The notes below the pieces were generated by a model. That model did no database searches, was not told the DNA's origin, and saw nothing but the letters and a program-made list of their open reading frames with translations. Below, piece by piece: positions 17,770 to 29,521 of a stretch of 64,000 bases of DNA. The stretch is taken from positions 310,001-374,000 of the forward strand of contig NZ_JAFBEP010000001.1 of NCBI RefSeq assembly GCF_016908775.1, read 5' to 3'. Numbering within the stretch: position 1 is the stretch's first letter; the number at the start of each line of letters is the position of its first letter. This DNA comes from Defluviitalea raffinosedens (GTDB lineage: Bacteria; Bacillota; Clostridia; Lachnospirales; Defluviitaleaceae). The position numbers and the translations under genes are program-made.

Positions 17770-18417
17770 CTAACATACTTTGCTGGCACGAAGAATCACA
17801 TCATAAGTTAATTCTTCTGTGGAATTTACATTAACATCACCATTTACGCCTACGCCTATGGCAACCATTCCGGCCCCATGAATCGCTTCTATTCCGGCTT
17901 CTGCATCTTCAACCCCTACAGCTTCTTCAGGTTTAAGATTAAGGCCTTTAAGAGCATCTATAAAAATGTCCGGTGCAGGCTTGCTGTTTTTAATCTGATT
18001 TGCATCTACTACGTAGTCAAAGTATTCTTCGATTCCCAGCTGTTTTAAGATCACCGGGGCATTTTTGGAAGCAGAGCCAAGCGCAATTTTTATATTGTTT
18101 GCTTTTAACTCTTTTAGTAATGCTTCTATGCCCGGCAAGATATCTTTCTTTGAAATGTTTTGGATCAATTCTTTATAGTGCTCATTTTTCTTGGTGGCTA
18201 AGGCTTCTTTTTCTTCCCACGTAAATTCGTTTTCTTTGTTTCCGTATTTTAAAATGGCTTCAAGGGATTCCATTCTTGAAACCCCTTTAAGCTTTTCATT
18301 AAATTCTTCATCAATTTCGATTCCTATTTCTTTTGCCAAATGAGACCACGCTAAAAAATGATAACCTGCGGTGTCTGTAATAACACCATCCAAATCAAAT
18401 ATTACACCTTTTACCAT
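17770..18417 (-). CDS. pgmB: beta-phosphoglucomutase
   Basis: A 215-aa HAD-superfamily mutase that converts beta-glucose 1-phosphate to glucose 6-phosphate. It has the nucleophile motif GVIFDLDGVITDT (Asp9/Asp11), the substrate-specificity segment GVSRMESLEAIL of beta-PGMs, LGSASKNAP, and GVEDAEAGIEA. The gene is 24 bp downstream of the GH65 maltose phosphorylase gene and almost certainly cotranscribed. The pair completes phosphorolytic maltose use: maltose plus phosphate gives glucose and beta-G1P, then G6P. Confidence 0.93.
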   Translation of the reverse strand: MVKGVIFDLDGVITDTAGYHFLAWSHLAKEIGIEIDEEFNEKLKGVSRMESLEAILKYGNKENEFTWEEKEALATKKNEHYKELIQNISKKDILPGIEALLKELKANNIKIALGSASKNAPVILKQLGIEEYFDYVVDANQIKNSKPAPDIFIDALKGLNLKPEEAVGVEDAEAGIEAIHGAGMVAIGVGVNGDVNVNSTEELTYDVILRASKVC

Positions 18418-18441
18418 AAGTATCCCCCTTTCTTTTTATCT

Positions 18442-20739
18442 TTAACGTTGTGTTAAAGGACATTGATAAGTATCTTTTAAAGTGATCTTTTCTCCATATA
18501 ACTTGAGGTCCAAAGCTTCACCTTTTTCCAGAGAAATTTTTATCTCTTTCTTATCAACTAAAACTTTAATGAGTCTGTCTCTATAGTTGATTTTAAAGGA
18601 ATAGCTTTCCCAGTCTTTAGGAATAAATGGTGAGAAAGACAGTTCTTCATTAAATGTTCTCATGCCTGCAAAACCTTGAACAATAGAAAGCCAGCTTCCG
18701 GACATGGAAGTAATATGAAGTCCGTCTTCTGTATCATTGTTATAGTTATCAAGGTCCAGTCTCGCAGTACGTTTATACATTTCTACAGCTTTTTCTTCCA
18801 TTTTGAGTTCTGCTGCCAATATAGAATGAATACAGGAAGATAAGCTGGATTCATGCACCGTCATAGGTTCATAGAACTCAAAATTCCTTTTCTTTTCTTC
18901 GAAAGTGAATTGATCGTTTAGGAAATAAAGTCCTTGCAGTACATCTGCCTGTTTAATGAAGCAGGAACGAAGGATCTTATCCCATGACCATTTTTGATTA
19001 AGAGGTCTGTCTTCTGGAGATAACTGATCCACTGTCATTAAGTCTTTATCTAAGAAGGTATCATGCTGAACGAATATTCCCAATTCTTCATCATAGGGAT
19101 AGTACATTTTATCAGTAATTTCTTTCCATTTTGCTTTTTCTTCTTCGGTTACATTCAGTTCCTTCAGGCGTGCATTATTATTGGTACTGTTCAGATAATC
19201 AATCACTTTCAGGGTGTATGAAAGAGTCCATGCTGCCATGGTATTGGTGTACCAGTTGTTGTTGACATTGTTTTCATATTCGTTAGGACCTGTTACCCCA
19301 TGAATCATGTAAACATCTTTTTTCTTATGGTAATGTACTCTGTCCGCCCAGAATCTGGAGATACCTACTAAAACATCTATTCCATAAGGGTGGAGATATT
19401 CTTTATCTCCTGTGTAATTTACATAATTATAAATTGCATAAGCGATGGCTCCGTTACGGTGAATTTCTTCAAAGGTGATTTCCCATTCGTTATGACATTC
19501 TACACCTGTAAAGGTAACCATGGGATATAGGGCACCTTTTAATCCCTGTTGCCTTGCATTGTGGTATGCACCTTCTAACTGATTGTATCTATAGAGCAAG
19601 AGATTTCTTGCTACTTCCTGATCTGCAACGGATAAGTACATGGGTAGTGCATAAGCTTCCGTATCCCAGTAAGTTGCTCCACCATATTTTTCTCCTGTAA
19701 AACCTTTAGGTCCTATATTTAATCTTGGATCGTCCCCATAATAAGTTGAGAACATCTGGAAAAGATTGAATCGAATCCCCTGCTGTGCTTCCGGATCTCC
19801 TTTAATTTCAACATCTGCTTTTTCCCATCTCTTATGCCATGCCTGGGAATGTTTTTCTTTTAATCCGTTAAATCCTACCTTAACTGCTTCATCCAGAACT
19901 TTAAAAGCTTCATCTTTAAGGGCTGTTTCTTCATAATCTCTCGATGTCACTACTGAAATATATTTAATCAGTTGAATCTTCTCATCTTTTTTAGCCTTAA
20001 AGACGAGTTTATTGCCTACATATTTATCCTTTTTAAGTACCTCAACATCACAATCTGCAGAAGCTTCTGTTCTCATGCTGGTGCATACTGTAAATCTTGG
20101 GGTGCCAAAAGGATTTTCTTTGGTTTTCATGATCAAATGTCCTTCTTTAGGACTGATCCCTTGATCAACTTCCAGCCAGAATTGCTCATTGTAATTGGAA
20201 TCTTCATTGAATACGTCACCATCTAAATAAGGAACAAATGTGATTTCTCCGTCATAATTTAAAGGTGTAGCTTCATAAGAAATCAGGCAAAGCTCTTTAT
20301 TGGCGATACTTACGAATCTTGTAACTTCAAACAAAGTTCTTTTTCCAGACATATTGGCAATAAATCGTCTGTAGAGCATTCCGTTTTTCATGTCTAATTC
20401 TCTGTAGTATTCTTCTATCTCAGTCTTATAAAGGTCTAATTCTTCTCCGTCAACGAAAACATCTATACCAATAAAATTGGTTGCATTAATGACTTTACCA
20501 AAATATTTGGGATAGCCATTCTTCCACCATCCTACTCGAGTCGGATCAGGGAACCATACTCCTGCAATATATGTGCCTCTGTGCATGTCTCCACTGTACT
20601 TTTCTTCAAAGTTACCTCTCATTCCCATATATCCGTTTCCTAAAGATGTGATACTCTCTGCCAGTCGCATATCTTCTTTGTGGAGACTTTTTTCAATAAC
20701 TTTCCATTCATCGATTTCGAAAATTCTTTTATAACTCAT
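18442..20739 (-). CDS. maltose phosphorylase (GH65)
   Basis: A 765-aa glycoside phosphorylase. The N-terminal region ([32 protein letters not shown]) matches maltose phosphorylases of Lactobacillus and Bacillus. The catalytic acid Glu is in the conserved [18 protein letters not shown]. Length is typical (about 750-770). Other GH65 specificities (trehalose, kojibiose, nigerose phosphorylase) cannot be excluded by eye, but pairing with beta-phosphoglucomutase fits all inverting GH65 enzymes. A LacI-type operator sits 26 bp before the start, downstream of the promoter, and an AGGGGG site precedes the ATG. Confidence 0.88.
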   Translation of the reverse strand: MSYKRIFEIDEWKVIEKSLHKEDMRLAESITSLGNGYMGMRGNFEEKYSGDMHRGTYIAGVWFPDPTRVGWWKNGYPKYFGKVINATNFIGIDVFVDGEELDLYKTEIEEYYRELDMKNGMLYRRFIANMSGKRTLFEVTRFVSIANKELCLISYEATPLNYDGEITFVPYLDGDVFNEDSNYNEQFWLEVDQGISPKEGHLIMKTKENPFGTPRFTVCTSMRTEASADCDVEVLKKDKYVGNKLVFKAKKDEKIQLIKYISVVTSRDYEETALKDEAFKVLDEAVKVGFNGLKEKHSQAWHKRWEKADVEIKGDPEAQQGIRFNLFQMFSTYYGDDPRLNIGPKGFTGEKYGGATYWDTEAYALPMYLSVADQEVARNLLLYRYNQLEGAYHNARQQGLKGALYPMVTFTGVECHNEWEITFEEIHRNGAIAYAIYNYVNYTGDKEYLHPYGIDVLVGISRFWADRVHYHKKKDVYMIHGVTGPNEYENNVNNNWYTNTMAAWTLSYTLKVIDYLNSTNNNARLKELNVTEEEKAKWKEITDKMYYPYDEELGIFVQHDTFLDKDLMTVDQLSPEDRPLNQKWSWDKILRSCFIKQADVLQGLYFLNDQFTFEEKKRNFEFYEPMTVHESSLSSCIHSILAAELKMEEKAVEMYKRTARLDLDNYNNDTEDGLHITSMSGSWLSIVQGFAGMRTFNEELSFSPFIPKDWESYSFKINYRDRLIKVLVDKKEIKISLEKGEALDLKLYGEKITLKDTYQCPLTQR

Positions 20740-20764
20740 AAAGCAACCCCCTATTTAATTTTTG

Positions 20765-20818
20765 TGCAAACGCTTGCATTCCTTGGTATATCTTATCATA
20801 ATCCAATACCTATTTCAA
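20765..20818 (-). promoter_or_regulatory. promoter and LacI-type operator of the maltose phosphorylase operon
   Basis: On the minus strand TTGAAA (20818-20813) and TAAGAT (20795-20790) are 17 bp apart. The palindrome TGCAAGCGTTTGCA (minus-strand sense of 20765-20778) lies just downstream, where a bound repressor would block transcription. Confidence 0.75.
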
Positions 20819-21006
20819 TAGTAGATTCAGGCTTTATCTAAACTTTATCCACAATTACTTTTAGTATTTCTGGCTTGTCCACAAGATATGCACAATTTCT
20901 GCATAAATCACTACAACTACTTGCCAAATCGAAGTTTAATTCTTTACAAACAGAAAAATATTCTTATTTTATTGCATAAAAAATCCAAAGCAGTGCCCCA
21001 AGCAAT

Positions 21007-21034
21007 AAAAAATCTCCCACATCTTTGGGAGAAT
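21007..21034 (-). terminator. terminator of the HAD hydrolase gene
   Basis: On the minus strand TCTCCCA pairs with TGGGAGA, followed by TTTTTTATT, 15-40 bp past the stop at 21049. Confidence 0.8.
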
Positions 21035-21048
21035 AAAAAGAAAAGATA

Positions 21049-21693
21049 TTATTTAATCATTTGAATAACTTCTCTAATGCTTTCAACGATTACATCCGCA
21101 TTAGACAAATCCTGATCTCCTGAATTAGGATTGTGAAATCCTATGCATTTCATACCTGCAGCCTTTGCAGCCAGGACACCGTTTTTACTGTCTTCCAAAA
21201 CAACACAGTCCTTTGGTTCCACATGGATTTTTTGTGCAGCGGTCAGATAAATATCCGGATCCGGTTTGCTTTTATGGACTTCATCTCCGCTAATGATATA
21301 AGAAAAATAATGTCTGATATTAAACTTTTCCATAACGGTTTCTATCAATTCTATCGGGGAAGAAGATGCCACGGCCATAGGGATTTTCGCTTCATGCAAT
21401 GCCTTAAGTAAATCAATAATTCCATCTATCGGTCCAATGTCTGATTCTCTAAAAATCTGGACCTTCTTACTTACTAAACGGTCTATAATTTCAGGCACAG
21501 TCGGCTTTAAATTATATTTTTCTTTAAGTGTAGACCATATATCTTCGTTAGCCCTGCCGGCATACTTTTCCAATTCCTTTTGATCTATATCCACTCCCAT
21601 GTCTTTTAAAATCATGGTGTCCACTTCAAAATGAATCGGCTGACTGTCTATAATAACCCCATCCATGTCAAAAATAAATGCTTTCATAATCAT
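21049..21693 (-). CDS. HAD-IA hydrolase, beta-PGM/phosphatase-like
   Basis: A 214-aa HAD-superfamily subfamily IA protein. Motif I AFIFDMDGVIIDSQP contains both catalytic Asp, motif II is MAVASSSP, the lysine motif is HKSKPDPDIYL, and motif IV is VVLEDSKNGVLAAKAAGM. It resembles beta-phosphoglucomutase-like phosphatases but lacks the beta-PGM cap motif seen in the neighbouring pgmB, so a sugar-phosphate phosphatase is more likely. It is monocistronic with its own terminator. Substrate unknown. Confidence 0.83.
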   Translation of the reverse strand: MIMKAFIFDMDGVIIDSQPIHFEVDTMILKDMGVDIDQKELEKYAGRANEDIWSTLKEKYNLKPTVPEIIDRLVSKKVQIFRESDIGPIDGIIDLLKALHEAKIPMAVASSSPIELIETVMEKFNIRHYFSYIISGDEVHKSKPDPDIYLTAAQKIHVEPKDCVVLEDSKNGVLAAKAAGMKCIGFHNPNSGDQDLSNADVIVESIREVIQMIK

Positions 21694-21850
21694 TAATACC
21701 TCCTGTCAGAAACTTGATCTATGTACTCCTGAACAATAAAATCAAACTACTATATTATCTTAGATAAAAAAACTACTTTTTGCAAATAGTTATTATAAAT
21801 TCTTCTCCTATTCTATTTGCAAAAATATAATGCATATAGCAGATAATTTT

Positions 21851-22741
21851 TTAAAAAAGTGATAACTGTATATTCTCAGCTTGATTTAATTTTTCTTTCA
21901 TAGGCTTTGAGTAGCTGCCTGAAAGATTATATTTTGCCTTTATTTCATTGACCATCAAATAGAGTTTATTCTTATATTCCTTATCTGCACCGCCGGTTTT
22001 ATATAATAAGGTCAGCTCTTCATACAAATCCGGAAATTCCTTTTTTATAAAATCAAAGAAGACCTCTCTTGTTTTTCCCCTTAAATATAAGGTTCCAGGA
22101 AGAACATAATCTACACTGGAATCCCTGGCATAGGCATACAATGAATCAACATTTTCACGGGTATCCGTAATGTAGGGGATGATTGGCATAAAGTGCAGTC
22201 CTGTGGATGCATTTGTTTTTGAAAATTCTTTTAACATAGCAAATCTTTTTAGAGAATCTACCCCGTTTGATTCTATTTTTCTGCGAATTTCTTCATCCAT
22301 ACAGGTAATAGTAGCTGCTACATTTACATAGGTAATACGGGCAAGTTCTTCAATCAAATTATAATCTCGCAGAATTAAATCTGACTTTGTGGAAATAATA
22401 CAGGGAGTTTTATATTTAATCATTAATTTTAAGATCTCAGGCATGATCTTATATTGTGCTTCTATAGGCTGATAACTATCCGTTACTCCACCTATATTAA
22501 CAACTTCTCTTTTCCAGGAACGACTGCTCAGTTGTTGTTCCAACTGCTCTACAATATTGGTCTTTACATATATATCATCAAAATACTGTTCGGAATCTAA
22601 ATACTGATGAGAGTACATTGCATAACAATATATACAGCCATGTTCACACCCTCGGTATATATTCAAATCCCAGGAATAGGGCATCTTCCTTTTTAATTTA
22701 TTGCAGGCAACAGAACAGGTTATTTCCTTATAATTTGCCAT
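21851..22741 (-). CDS. SPL-like radical SAM protein
   Basis: A 296-aa radical SAM enzyme with the 4Fe-4S motif CEHGCIYCYAMYSH (CxxxCxxC) near residues 32-45. The surroundings (SWDLNIYRGCEHGC, RSWKREVVNIGGVTDSYQPIE, ISTKSDLILRD) match the spore photoproduct lyase-like family (also seen in Rv2578c-type proteins). The true SplB proteins have an extra conserved C-terminal cysteine region I do not recognise here, so spore photoproduct repair is not asserted. I choose the ATG at 22741 (MANYKEIT), six bases after GAGG. It stands alone between a HAD gene and metY. Confidence 0.78.
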   Translation of the reverse strand: MANYKEITCSVACNKLKRKMPYSWDLNIYRGCEHGCIYCYAMYSHQYLDSEQYFDDIYVKTNIVEQLEQQLSSRSWKREVVNIGGVTDSYQPIEAQYKIMPEILKLMIKYKTPCIISTKSDLILRDYNLIEELARITYVNVAATITCMDEEIRRKIESNGVDSLKRFAMLKEFSKTNASTGLHFMPIIPYITDTRENVDSLYAYARDSSVDYVLPGTLYLRGKTREVFFDFIKKEFPDLYEELTLLYKTGGADKEYKNKLYLMVNEIKAKYNLSGSYSKPMKEKLNQAENIQLSLF

Positions 22742-22919
22742 CATCCACCTCAACCTATGATAGATTTTATTGTTCCATTAACCAATATAGATAAAAATAA
22801 TTCCAAAGTTATGCCTTCAAATTAGAGCACATAACTTATCTAACCTTAGAAAACTTTTTATATCCTAGTATAAATGATATCACATTTCTATAATAATAAC
22901 ATCTTTTTTGATTGAGGGC

Positions 22920-22965
22920 TTTTTATTGTATAGGAAATCCGGGGGAATTTCCTATACAATAAAAA
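22920..22965. repeat. dispersed palindromic element, copy 2
   Basis: TTTTTATTGTATAGGAAAT and complementary arm around a G-rich loop; the right edge merges with the U-tract of the metY terminator. Confidence 0.88.
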
Positions 22966-23003
22966 AATTGCCGTAAAGCCAATATTGCATGACTTTACAG
23001 CAA
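22965..23003 (-). terminator. metY terminator
   Basis: On the minus strand TTGCTGTAAAGTC pairs with GGCTTTACGGCAA (minor mismatches), followed by TTTTTT that forms the border of palindromic copy 2. Confidence 0.8.
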
Positions 23004-23018
23004 CTTCTAAAACTATTT

Positions 23019-24500
<1,482 letters not shown>

Positions 24501-24524
24501 TTTATTCATAGAATTTTTATAAGG

Positions 24525-24553
24525 ATTATAAAGATTAAAAAGAAATTTGTCAA
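24525..24553 (-). promoter_or_regulatory. metY promoter
   Basis: On the minus strand TTGACA (24553-24548), 17 bp spacer, TATAAT (24530-24525): full sigma-A consensus, about 25 bp upstream of the S-box P1 stem. Confidence 0.88.
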
Positions 24554-24597
24554 GAGAAATTTTAATTTTCTATAATATTTTTAAAGTTGAAGGCATT

Positions 24598-25377
24598 TTA
24601 ATAAGCACTTTTTAAATCTTTTATAAATTCTTCTATTACTTTTTCATTGCCTTTACTTTCTTCAATTTTCTTAACGATTGCAGAACCTACGATTACGCCG
24701 TCCACATAGGGAAGCAATCTTTTAATATCTTCTTTTGAGGAAAAACCAAAGCCTACTGCGGTAGGAATATGGGCTATGCTTTTTACATCCTTTAAAAACT
24801 CTTCTAAGTTTTTATGGAATTCACTTCTTATACCTGTAACACCCATGGAAGATATGCAATAAACGAATCCTTCTCCATCCTGAACAATATCCTTTATTCT
24901 GTCTTTGGATGTAGGTGCTACCAAAGGAATGAGGCCTATGTTAAAAGATTTTATGTATGGCATGATTTCTTCCCTTTCTTCTAAGGGAAGATCAGGAATA
25001 ACCAGGCCGTCCACGCCAACTTCTTCACACTGCCTGATAAACCTTTCTACCCCGTAACCCAGAATTGAATTATAATATACTAAAAATGCTATAGGGATTT
25101 GAGTGTTTTTTCTGACATTTGCAATACACTTAAATATTTTTTCCAGATTGGTTCCTGCCTCCAGAGCTCTTTGAGCTGCTGCCTGGATCACGGGTCCATC
25201 CGCTACGGGATCGGAAAAAGGAATACCTATTTCGATGATATCCGCCCCTCCCCTTTCCTTGGCGTAGATGAGCTTTTCTGTTTGCTCAATATTTGGATCT
25301 CCAGCCGTCATATAAGTAATTAATGCTTTCTTATTTTCTTTTCTTAGCCCTTCTAGCTTTTCCTGAATTCTATTCAT
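24598..25377 (-). CDS. trpA: tryptophan synthase alpha subunit
   Basis: A 259-aa TIM-barrel subunit that cleaves indole-3-glycerol phosphate to indole and G3P. Conserved motifs are [11 protein letters not shown], the catalytic Glu/Asp region [33 protein letters not shown] and [12 protein letters not shown]. The start ATG at 25377 lies inside the trpB 3' end (8-bp overlap) and is preceded by AGGGGTGG, so translation is probably coupled. It is the last gene of trpEGDCFBA. No strong intrinsic terminator is visible between its stop and the metY promoter. Confidence 0.95.
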   Translation of the reverse strand: MNRIQEKLEGLRKENKKALITYMTAGDPNIEQTEKLIYAKERGGADIIEIGIPFSDPVADGPVIQAAAQRALEAGTNLEKIFKCIANVRKNTQIPIAFLVYYNSILGYGVERFIRQCEEVGVDGLVIPDLPLEEREEIMPYIKSFNIGLIPLVAPTSKDRIKDIVQDGEGFVYCISSMGVTGIRSEFHKNLEEFLKDVKSIAHIPTAVGFGFSSKEDIKRLLPYVDGVIVGSAIVKKIEESKGNEKVIEEFIKDLKSAY

Positions 25378-26563
25378 GATAACCACCCCTGCTCTCGAGA
25401 TAATTTGCAACACTTTGCACGTCTTTGTCCCCTCTTCCGGATAGATTGATCACGATGATTTCATCTTTACTTTTCATGGGTGCCAGCTTAATGCCATAAG
25501 CTATGGCATGAGAACTTTCTAAGGCTGGGATAATACCTTCTGTTTTGCACAAACGGGTAAAAGCTTCTACCGCCTCATCATCGGTTATGGACACATATTT
25601 TGCCCTTCCTGTCTCAAAAAGATATGCGTGTTCAGGTCCCGTTCCCGGATAATCCAGGCCTGCAGAAATCGAATGGGCTGGAAGGATGTTGCCATCATCA
25701 TCCTGCAGTAAATAGGTTTTCATGCCGTGGATCACCCCAATCTTTCCTTCTGCAAAGGCAGCCGCATGCTTTTTGGTTTCTATGCCAAGGCCTCCTGCTT
25801 CTACACCAATGAGTTCTACTTCCTTTTCTTCCAGGAAAGGATAGAAGATTCCCATAGAATTACTTCCTCCTCCAACACAGGCGATAATGGTATCCGGTAA
25901 TCTTCCTTCCTGTTCTTTAATCTGGATTTTGGTTTCTTCTCCTATAATCTTTTGAAATTCTCGAACCATGGTAGGATAAGGATGGGGGCCTACAACAGAA
26001 CCTACAACATAAAAAGTATCTTCTGCAGTTCTTGCCCATTCTCTTAAAGCTTCATTGGTTGCATCTTTTAGAGTTCTTGTACCGCTGGTGACACTCCTAA
26101 CCTTTGCACCTAAAAGTTCCATTCGGAACACATTGAGTTTCTGCCTTTTGATATCTTCTTCTCCCATAAATACTGTACATTCCATATTAAATAAAGCCGC
26201 TCCTGTGGCTGTTGCCACTCCGTGCTGACCTGCTCCTGTTTCTGCAATCACCTTTTTCTTTCCCATACGTTTTGCAAGCAGAATCTGACCTATAACATTG
26301 TTGATTTTATGAGCTCCTGTATGATTTAAATCTTCTCTTTTAAGATAAATCTTAGCCCCTCCCAGTTCTTCTGTAAGATTCTTAGCATAGTAAAGGGGAT
26401 TGGGACGACCTACATACTGCTTTAAGTAATACTTATATTCATCCATAAAACTTTGATCCTCTAAAGCTTCTATAAGTGCTTCTTCCAGTTCCTTTAAAGG
26501 GTTCATCAGTGTTTCGGGAGCATATTGCCCTCCAAATATACCAAACTTTCTATCCAATTTCAT
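25370..26563 (-). CDS. trpB: tryptophan synthase beta subunit
   Basis: A 397-aa PLP enzyme condensing indole and serine to tryptophan. It has the PLP lysine in [25 protein letters not shown], the phosphate-binding GGGSNSMG motif and the C-terminal [10 protein letters not shown]. This is the canonical TrpB1 length. It overlaps trpF by 14 bp and trpA by 8 bp. Confidence 0.96.
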   Translation of the reverse strand: MKLDRKFGIFGGQYAPETLMNPLKELEEALIEALEDQSFMDEYKYYLKQYVGRPNPLYYAKNLTEELGGAKIYLKREDLNHTGAHKINNVIGQILLAKRMGKKKVIAETGAGQHGVATATGAALFNMECTVFMGEEDIKRQKLNVFRMELLGAKVRSVTSGTRTLKDATNEALREWARTAEDTFYVVGSVVGPHPYPTMVREFQKIIGEETKIQIKEQEGRLPDTIIACVGGGSNSMGIFYPFLEEKEVELIGVEAGGLGIETKKHAAAFAEGKIGVIHGMKTYLLQDDDGNILPAHSISAGLDYPGTGPEHAYLFETGRAKYVSITDDEAVEAFTRLCKTEGIIPALESSHAIAYGIKLAPMKSKDEIIVINLSGRGDKDVQSVANYLESRGGYHE

Positions 26564-27158
26564 AACTTTTCACCTTTCTAATAAATTCTTTTATTTTCTC
26601 TTCATCTTTTTCTCCGTTGGTTTCCACACCAGAACTTACATCAACTACATGGGGAAAAACTGTCTTTATTGCCTCTCTTACATTCTCTGCATTTAATCCT
26701 CCGGCTAAGACCGTAAAATAATCTTTTGAAATGCCTTTAATCAGATCCCAGGAAAAGGTCTTTCCAGAACCTCCGCTGCTGCTGTCAAATACAAAGCCCT
26801 GGACATTTTGATAGGATGGCAGGGCTTTAAGTATTTCCCCATCCTTAACTGAAAAAGCCTTCCATACAGGAACAATGCTTTTGGCACACTGGTCATTATC
26901 TTCCTTCCCGTGGAATTGAACCATATCTAAATTGCAAAATTGTACAATTTCGTTTACTTCTTCTATGGGAGTATCTACAAATACCCCTACTGCCTTAATG
27001 TCTTTTCTTAAATACAGTTTCATCTCTCTTGCCTTATTAGGAGATATTTGTCTTTTGCTTTTTGCAAATATAAAGCCCACATAATCCACATCATATCGAT
27101 TGATCATCTTGATTTGCTCAACAGTTTTTAATCCACAGATTTTAATTTTAGGAATCAT
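26550..27158 (-). CDS. trpF: phosphoribosylanthranilate isomerase
   Basis: A 202-aa TIM-barrel isomerase (Amadori step). Characteristic segments are [11 protein letters not shown] with the catalytic Cys, [23 protein letters not shown] and the phosphate-binding [10 protein letters not shown] and [14 protein letters not shown]. It overlaps trpC by 11 bp and trpB by 14 bp. It is a separate gene, not fused to trpC as in enterobacteria. Confidence 0.95.
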   Translation of the reverse strand: MIPKIKICGLKTVEQIKMINRYDVDYVGFIFAKSKRQISPNKAREMKLYLRKDIKAVGVFVDTPIEEVNEIVQFCNLDMVQFHGKEDNDQCAKSIVPVWKAFSVKDGEILKALPSYQNVQGFVFDSSSGGSGKTFSWDLIKGISKDYFTVLAGGLNAENVREAIKTVFPHVVDVSSGVETNGEKDEEKIKEFIRKVKSYEIG

Positions 27159-27927
27159 ATGCCTTTCTGAACTCCTCTGCTTTTTGCCTTATATTTTCTG
27201 ATCTCATAAAGCTCTCTCCGACGAGAATGCCATGGATATTGGATTTTTTAAGTTTAAAAATGTCTCCTTTATCAAAGATTCCACTTTCACTGATAACAAT
27301 CTTATCCTCCGGTATTTCTTTTCTGAGATTTATGGTGGTTTGAAGATCTATACTGAAGTCTTTTAAGTTTCTGTTGTTAATACCTATAATTTCTCCATTG
27401 GTTTTTAAGGCTCTTGCCAGTTCATGTTCATCATGAACTTCAATTAAGGTGTCCATATAAAGGGAATGGCTTATATTTACCAGTTCTCTTAGCTGACTGT
27501 CCTCTAATATGGCTACGATCAAAAGAACACAGCTGGCTCCCAGAGCCCTTGCTTCATAAATTTGGATAGGATCGATGATAAAGTCCTTTCTCAGTAAAGG
27601 TAAGTCAATCTCTTCGTGGATTTCCTTTAAGAATCTGGCATCACCCAGGAAGAATTTTTCTTCCGTTAACACAGAAACTGCATCCACACAGGTCTCATAT
27701 TCCTTTGCCAATGCTTTGGGGTTAAAGTCTTCCTTTATGACCCCTTTTGAAGGAGAGGCCTTTTTGATCTCTCCGATAATCGATAGCCCTGGCTTTGCCA
27801 TAGCCTGATAAAAAGAAGGAGGAGTTTTGGTGTGCTTTATGACATCCTCCAGCAAAGGTATATTAATAGTTTTCTTTAACTCTTTTAAGGTCTCTTTTTT
27901 CTGTTCAACAATACGATCCAGTATCAT
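27148..27927 (-). CDS. trpC: indole-3-glycerol phosphate synthase
   Basis: A 259-aa TIM-barrel enzyme closing the indole ring. Motifs: IGEIKKASPSKGVIKEDF with the catalytic lysine, LRKDFIIDPIQIYEAR, IGINNRNLKDFSIDL and VISESGIFDKGD. It overlaps trpD by 4 bp (ATGA), indicating translational coupling. Confidence 0.95.
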   Translation of the reverse strand: MILDRIVEQKKETLKELKKTINIPLLEDVIKHTKTPPSFYQAMAKPGLSIIGEIKKASPSKGVIKEDFNPKALAKEYETCVDAVSVLTEEKFFLGDARFLKEIHEEIDLPLLRKDFIIDPIQIYEARALGASCVLLIVAILEDSQLRELVNISHSLYMDTLIEVHDEHELARALKTNGEIIGINNRNLKDFSIDLQTTINLRKEIPEDKIVISESGIFDKGDIFKLKKSNIHGILVGESFMRSENIRQKAEEFRKAYDS

Positions 27928-28940
27928 GCCAGCCTCCTTGTATACTCTGCAAATTCATCCAGTTTCCTTTGGGCATATCCTCCATCAATTAATTCTCTGG
28001 CGATCTCCATACCTTCTTCTAAGGACTTTGCCTTTCTTCCAACATAAAGGGCAGCTCCACTGTTTAAAAGAAGGATATCCCGTTTAGGTCCTTTGGCTCC
28101 CTGGAAAAGGTTTTTAATAATCTCTGCATTTTCCTTGGCATCTCCCCCTTGTAAATCTTCTTTTTGGCATCTTGTAATACCAAAATCTTCGGGAGATATA
28201 TAATAGGTCTTAATTTCATTATGCAGAACCTCAGTTACTTTCGTTTTTTGAGTTATAGTCATCTCATCCAGTCCATCCATCCCATGGACAACCATCGCAT
28301 GTTCTACTCCTAAATTAAGCAGCACTTTTGCTATGGGTTCTGTTAAGTGTTCATCAAATACGCCCAGAACTTGAGCCTTTGCATTGGCCGGATTGGTTAA
28401 GGGCCCCAGGATATTAAAGATAGTTCTAAACCCCAGTTCCTTTCTCGGACCAGCGGCATGTTTCATAGCTTTATGAAAGGTCGGAGCAAAGAGAAAACCT
28501 ATATTTTGGGTCTTTACACATTCCTCTACCTGCTTGGGCATAAGAGAAATATTTACTCCCAAAGCTTCCAACACATCTGCACTGCCGCTTTTACTGGATA
28601 CGGAACGGTTCCCATGTTTAACTACAGGAATACCGGCAGCAGCTGCCACAAATGCCACGGCTGTTGAGATGTTGAAAGTTCCTGCACTGTCCCCTCCTGT
28701 TCCACAGGTATCCAGAGTATACAAATCCTCTAAATTAATCTTTTCTGCCTTTCTTTTCATAACTTTAGCTCCTCCGGTGATTTCATCCGGGGTTTCCCCT
28801 TTCATCTTAAGAGCTGTAAGAAAGCTTCCAATCAAAGCCGGAGAGGCTTCTCCATCCATAATACATTCCATAGCACTCATCATTTCATCTTCCGACAGAT
28901 GTCTTCCCTGTATAATGGCTTCAATTGCTTCTTTTAACAT
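27924..28940 (-). CDS. trpD: anthranilate phosphoribosyltransferase
   Basis: A 338-aa enzyme transferring phosphoribose from PRPP to anthranilate. The PRPP-binding motif DTCGTGGDSAGTFNIST is present, with KHGNRSVSSKSGSADVLEALG and the second metal site GLDEMT. It overlaps trpG by 7 bp. Length is standard; no fusion with TrpG. Confidence 0.95.
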   Translation of the reverse strand: MLKEAIEAIIQGRHLSEDEMMSAMECIMDGEASPALIGSFLTALKMKGETPDEITGGAKVMKRKAEKINLEDLYTLDTCGTGGDSAGTFNISTAVAFVAAAAGIPVVKHGNRSVSSKSGSADVLEALGVNISLMPKQVEECVKTQNIGFLFAPTFHKAMKHAAGPRKELGFRTIFNILGPLTNPANAKAQVLGVFDEHLTEPIAKVLLNLGVEHAMVVHGMDGLDEMTITQKTKVTEVLHNEIKTYYISPEDFGITRCQKEDLQGGDAKENAEIIKNLFQGAKGPKRDILLLNSGAALYVGRKAKSLEEGMEIARELIDGGYAQRKLDEFAEYTRRLA

Positions 28941-29512
28941 ATAACCCTCTCCTTTTCTAAAAATTTCTTTATAATTTTGATGCCATCAGGCGTGTAAATA
29001 GATTCAGGATGAAACTGAAGTCCAATCAAGGGATACTCTTTATGAATAATGCTCATCACTTCTTCGTCTTCAGTCATTGCCGCGATTTCAAAGCAATCAG
29101 GAATAGTATCCAGGCGAACAGCCAGAGAATGGTACCTTGCCCCCTGCATAGGATTTTCAATGCCACTGAAAACACCAATGCCCTTATGGAAGATCTTTGA
29201 TGCCTTGCCATGAACAAGCTGCTTGGCATAGGTAATTTCCGCTCCAAAAGCTGCCCCTATACACTGATGGCCAAGGCAAATGCCAAGAATAGGGATTTTA
29301 TCATGGAAATGTTTTATAACTTCGATACAGATACCTGCTTCTTTTGGGCTTTTAGGTCCCGGAGATATAACAATGTGGTCCGGGTTTAAATCTTCTATTT
29401 CTTCTATAGTGATTTCATCATTTCGTACAACTTTTATATTTTTTTCGTACTTGCCTATATATTGATACAAATTATATGTAAAGGAGTCATAATTATCGAT
29501 TAATAAAACCAT
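28934..29512 (-). CDS. trpG: anthranilate synthase glutamine amidotransferase component
   Basis: A 192-aa class I glutamine amidotransferase. It has the oxyanion motif ISPGPKSPKEAG, the nucleophile Cys in PILGICLGHQCIG, and the His-Glu pair LQFHPESIYTPDG. It supplies ammonia to TrpE. In some Firmicutes the same protein also serves PabB; no pab gene is nearby. It lies 9 bp downstream of trpE. Confidence 0.95.
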   Translation of the reverse strand: MVLLIDNYDSFTYNLYQYIGKYEKNIKVVRNDEITIEEIEDLNPDHIVISPGPKSPKEAGICIEVIKHFHDKIPILGICLGHQCIGAAFGAEITYAKQLVHGKASKIFHKGIGVFSGIENPMQGARYHSLAVRLDTIPDCFEIAAMTEDEEVMSIIHKEYPLIGLQFHPESIYTPDGIKIIKKFLEKERVIC

Positions 29513-29521
29513 AATACCCTC

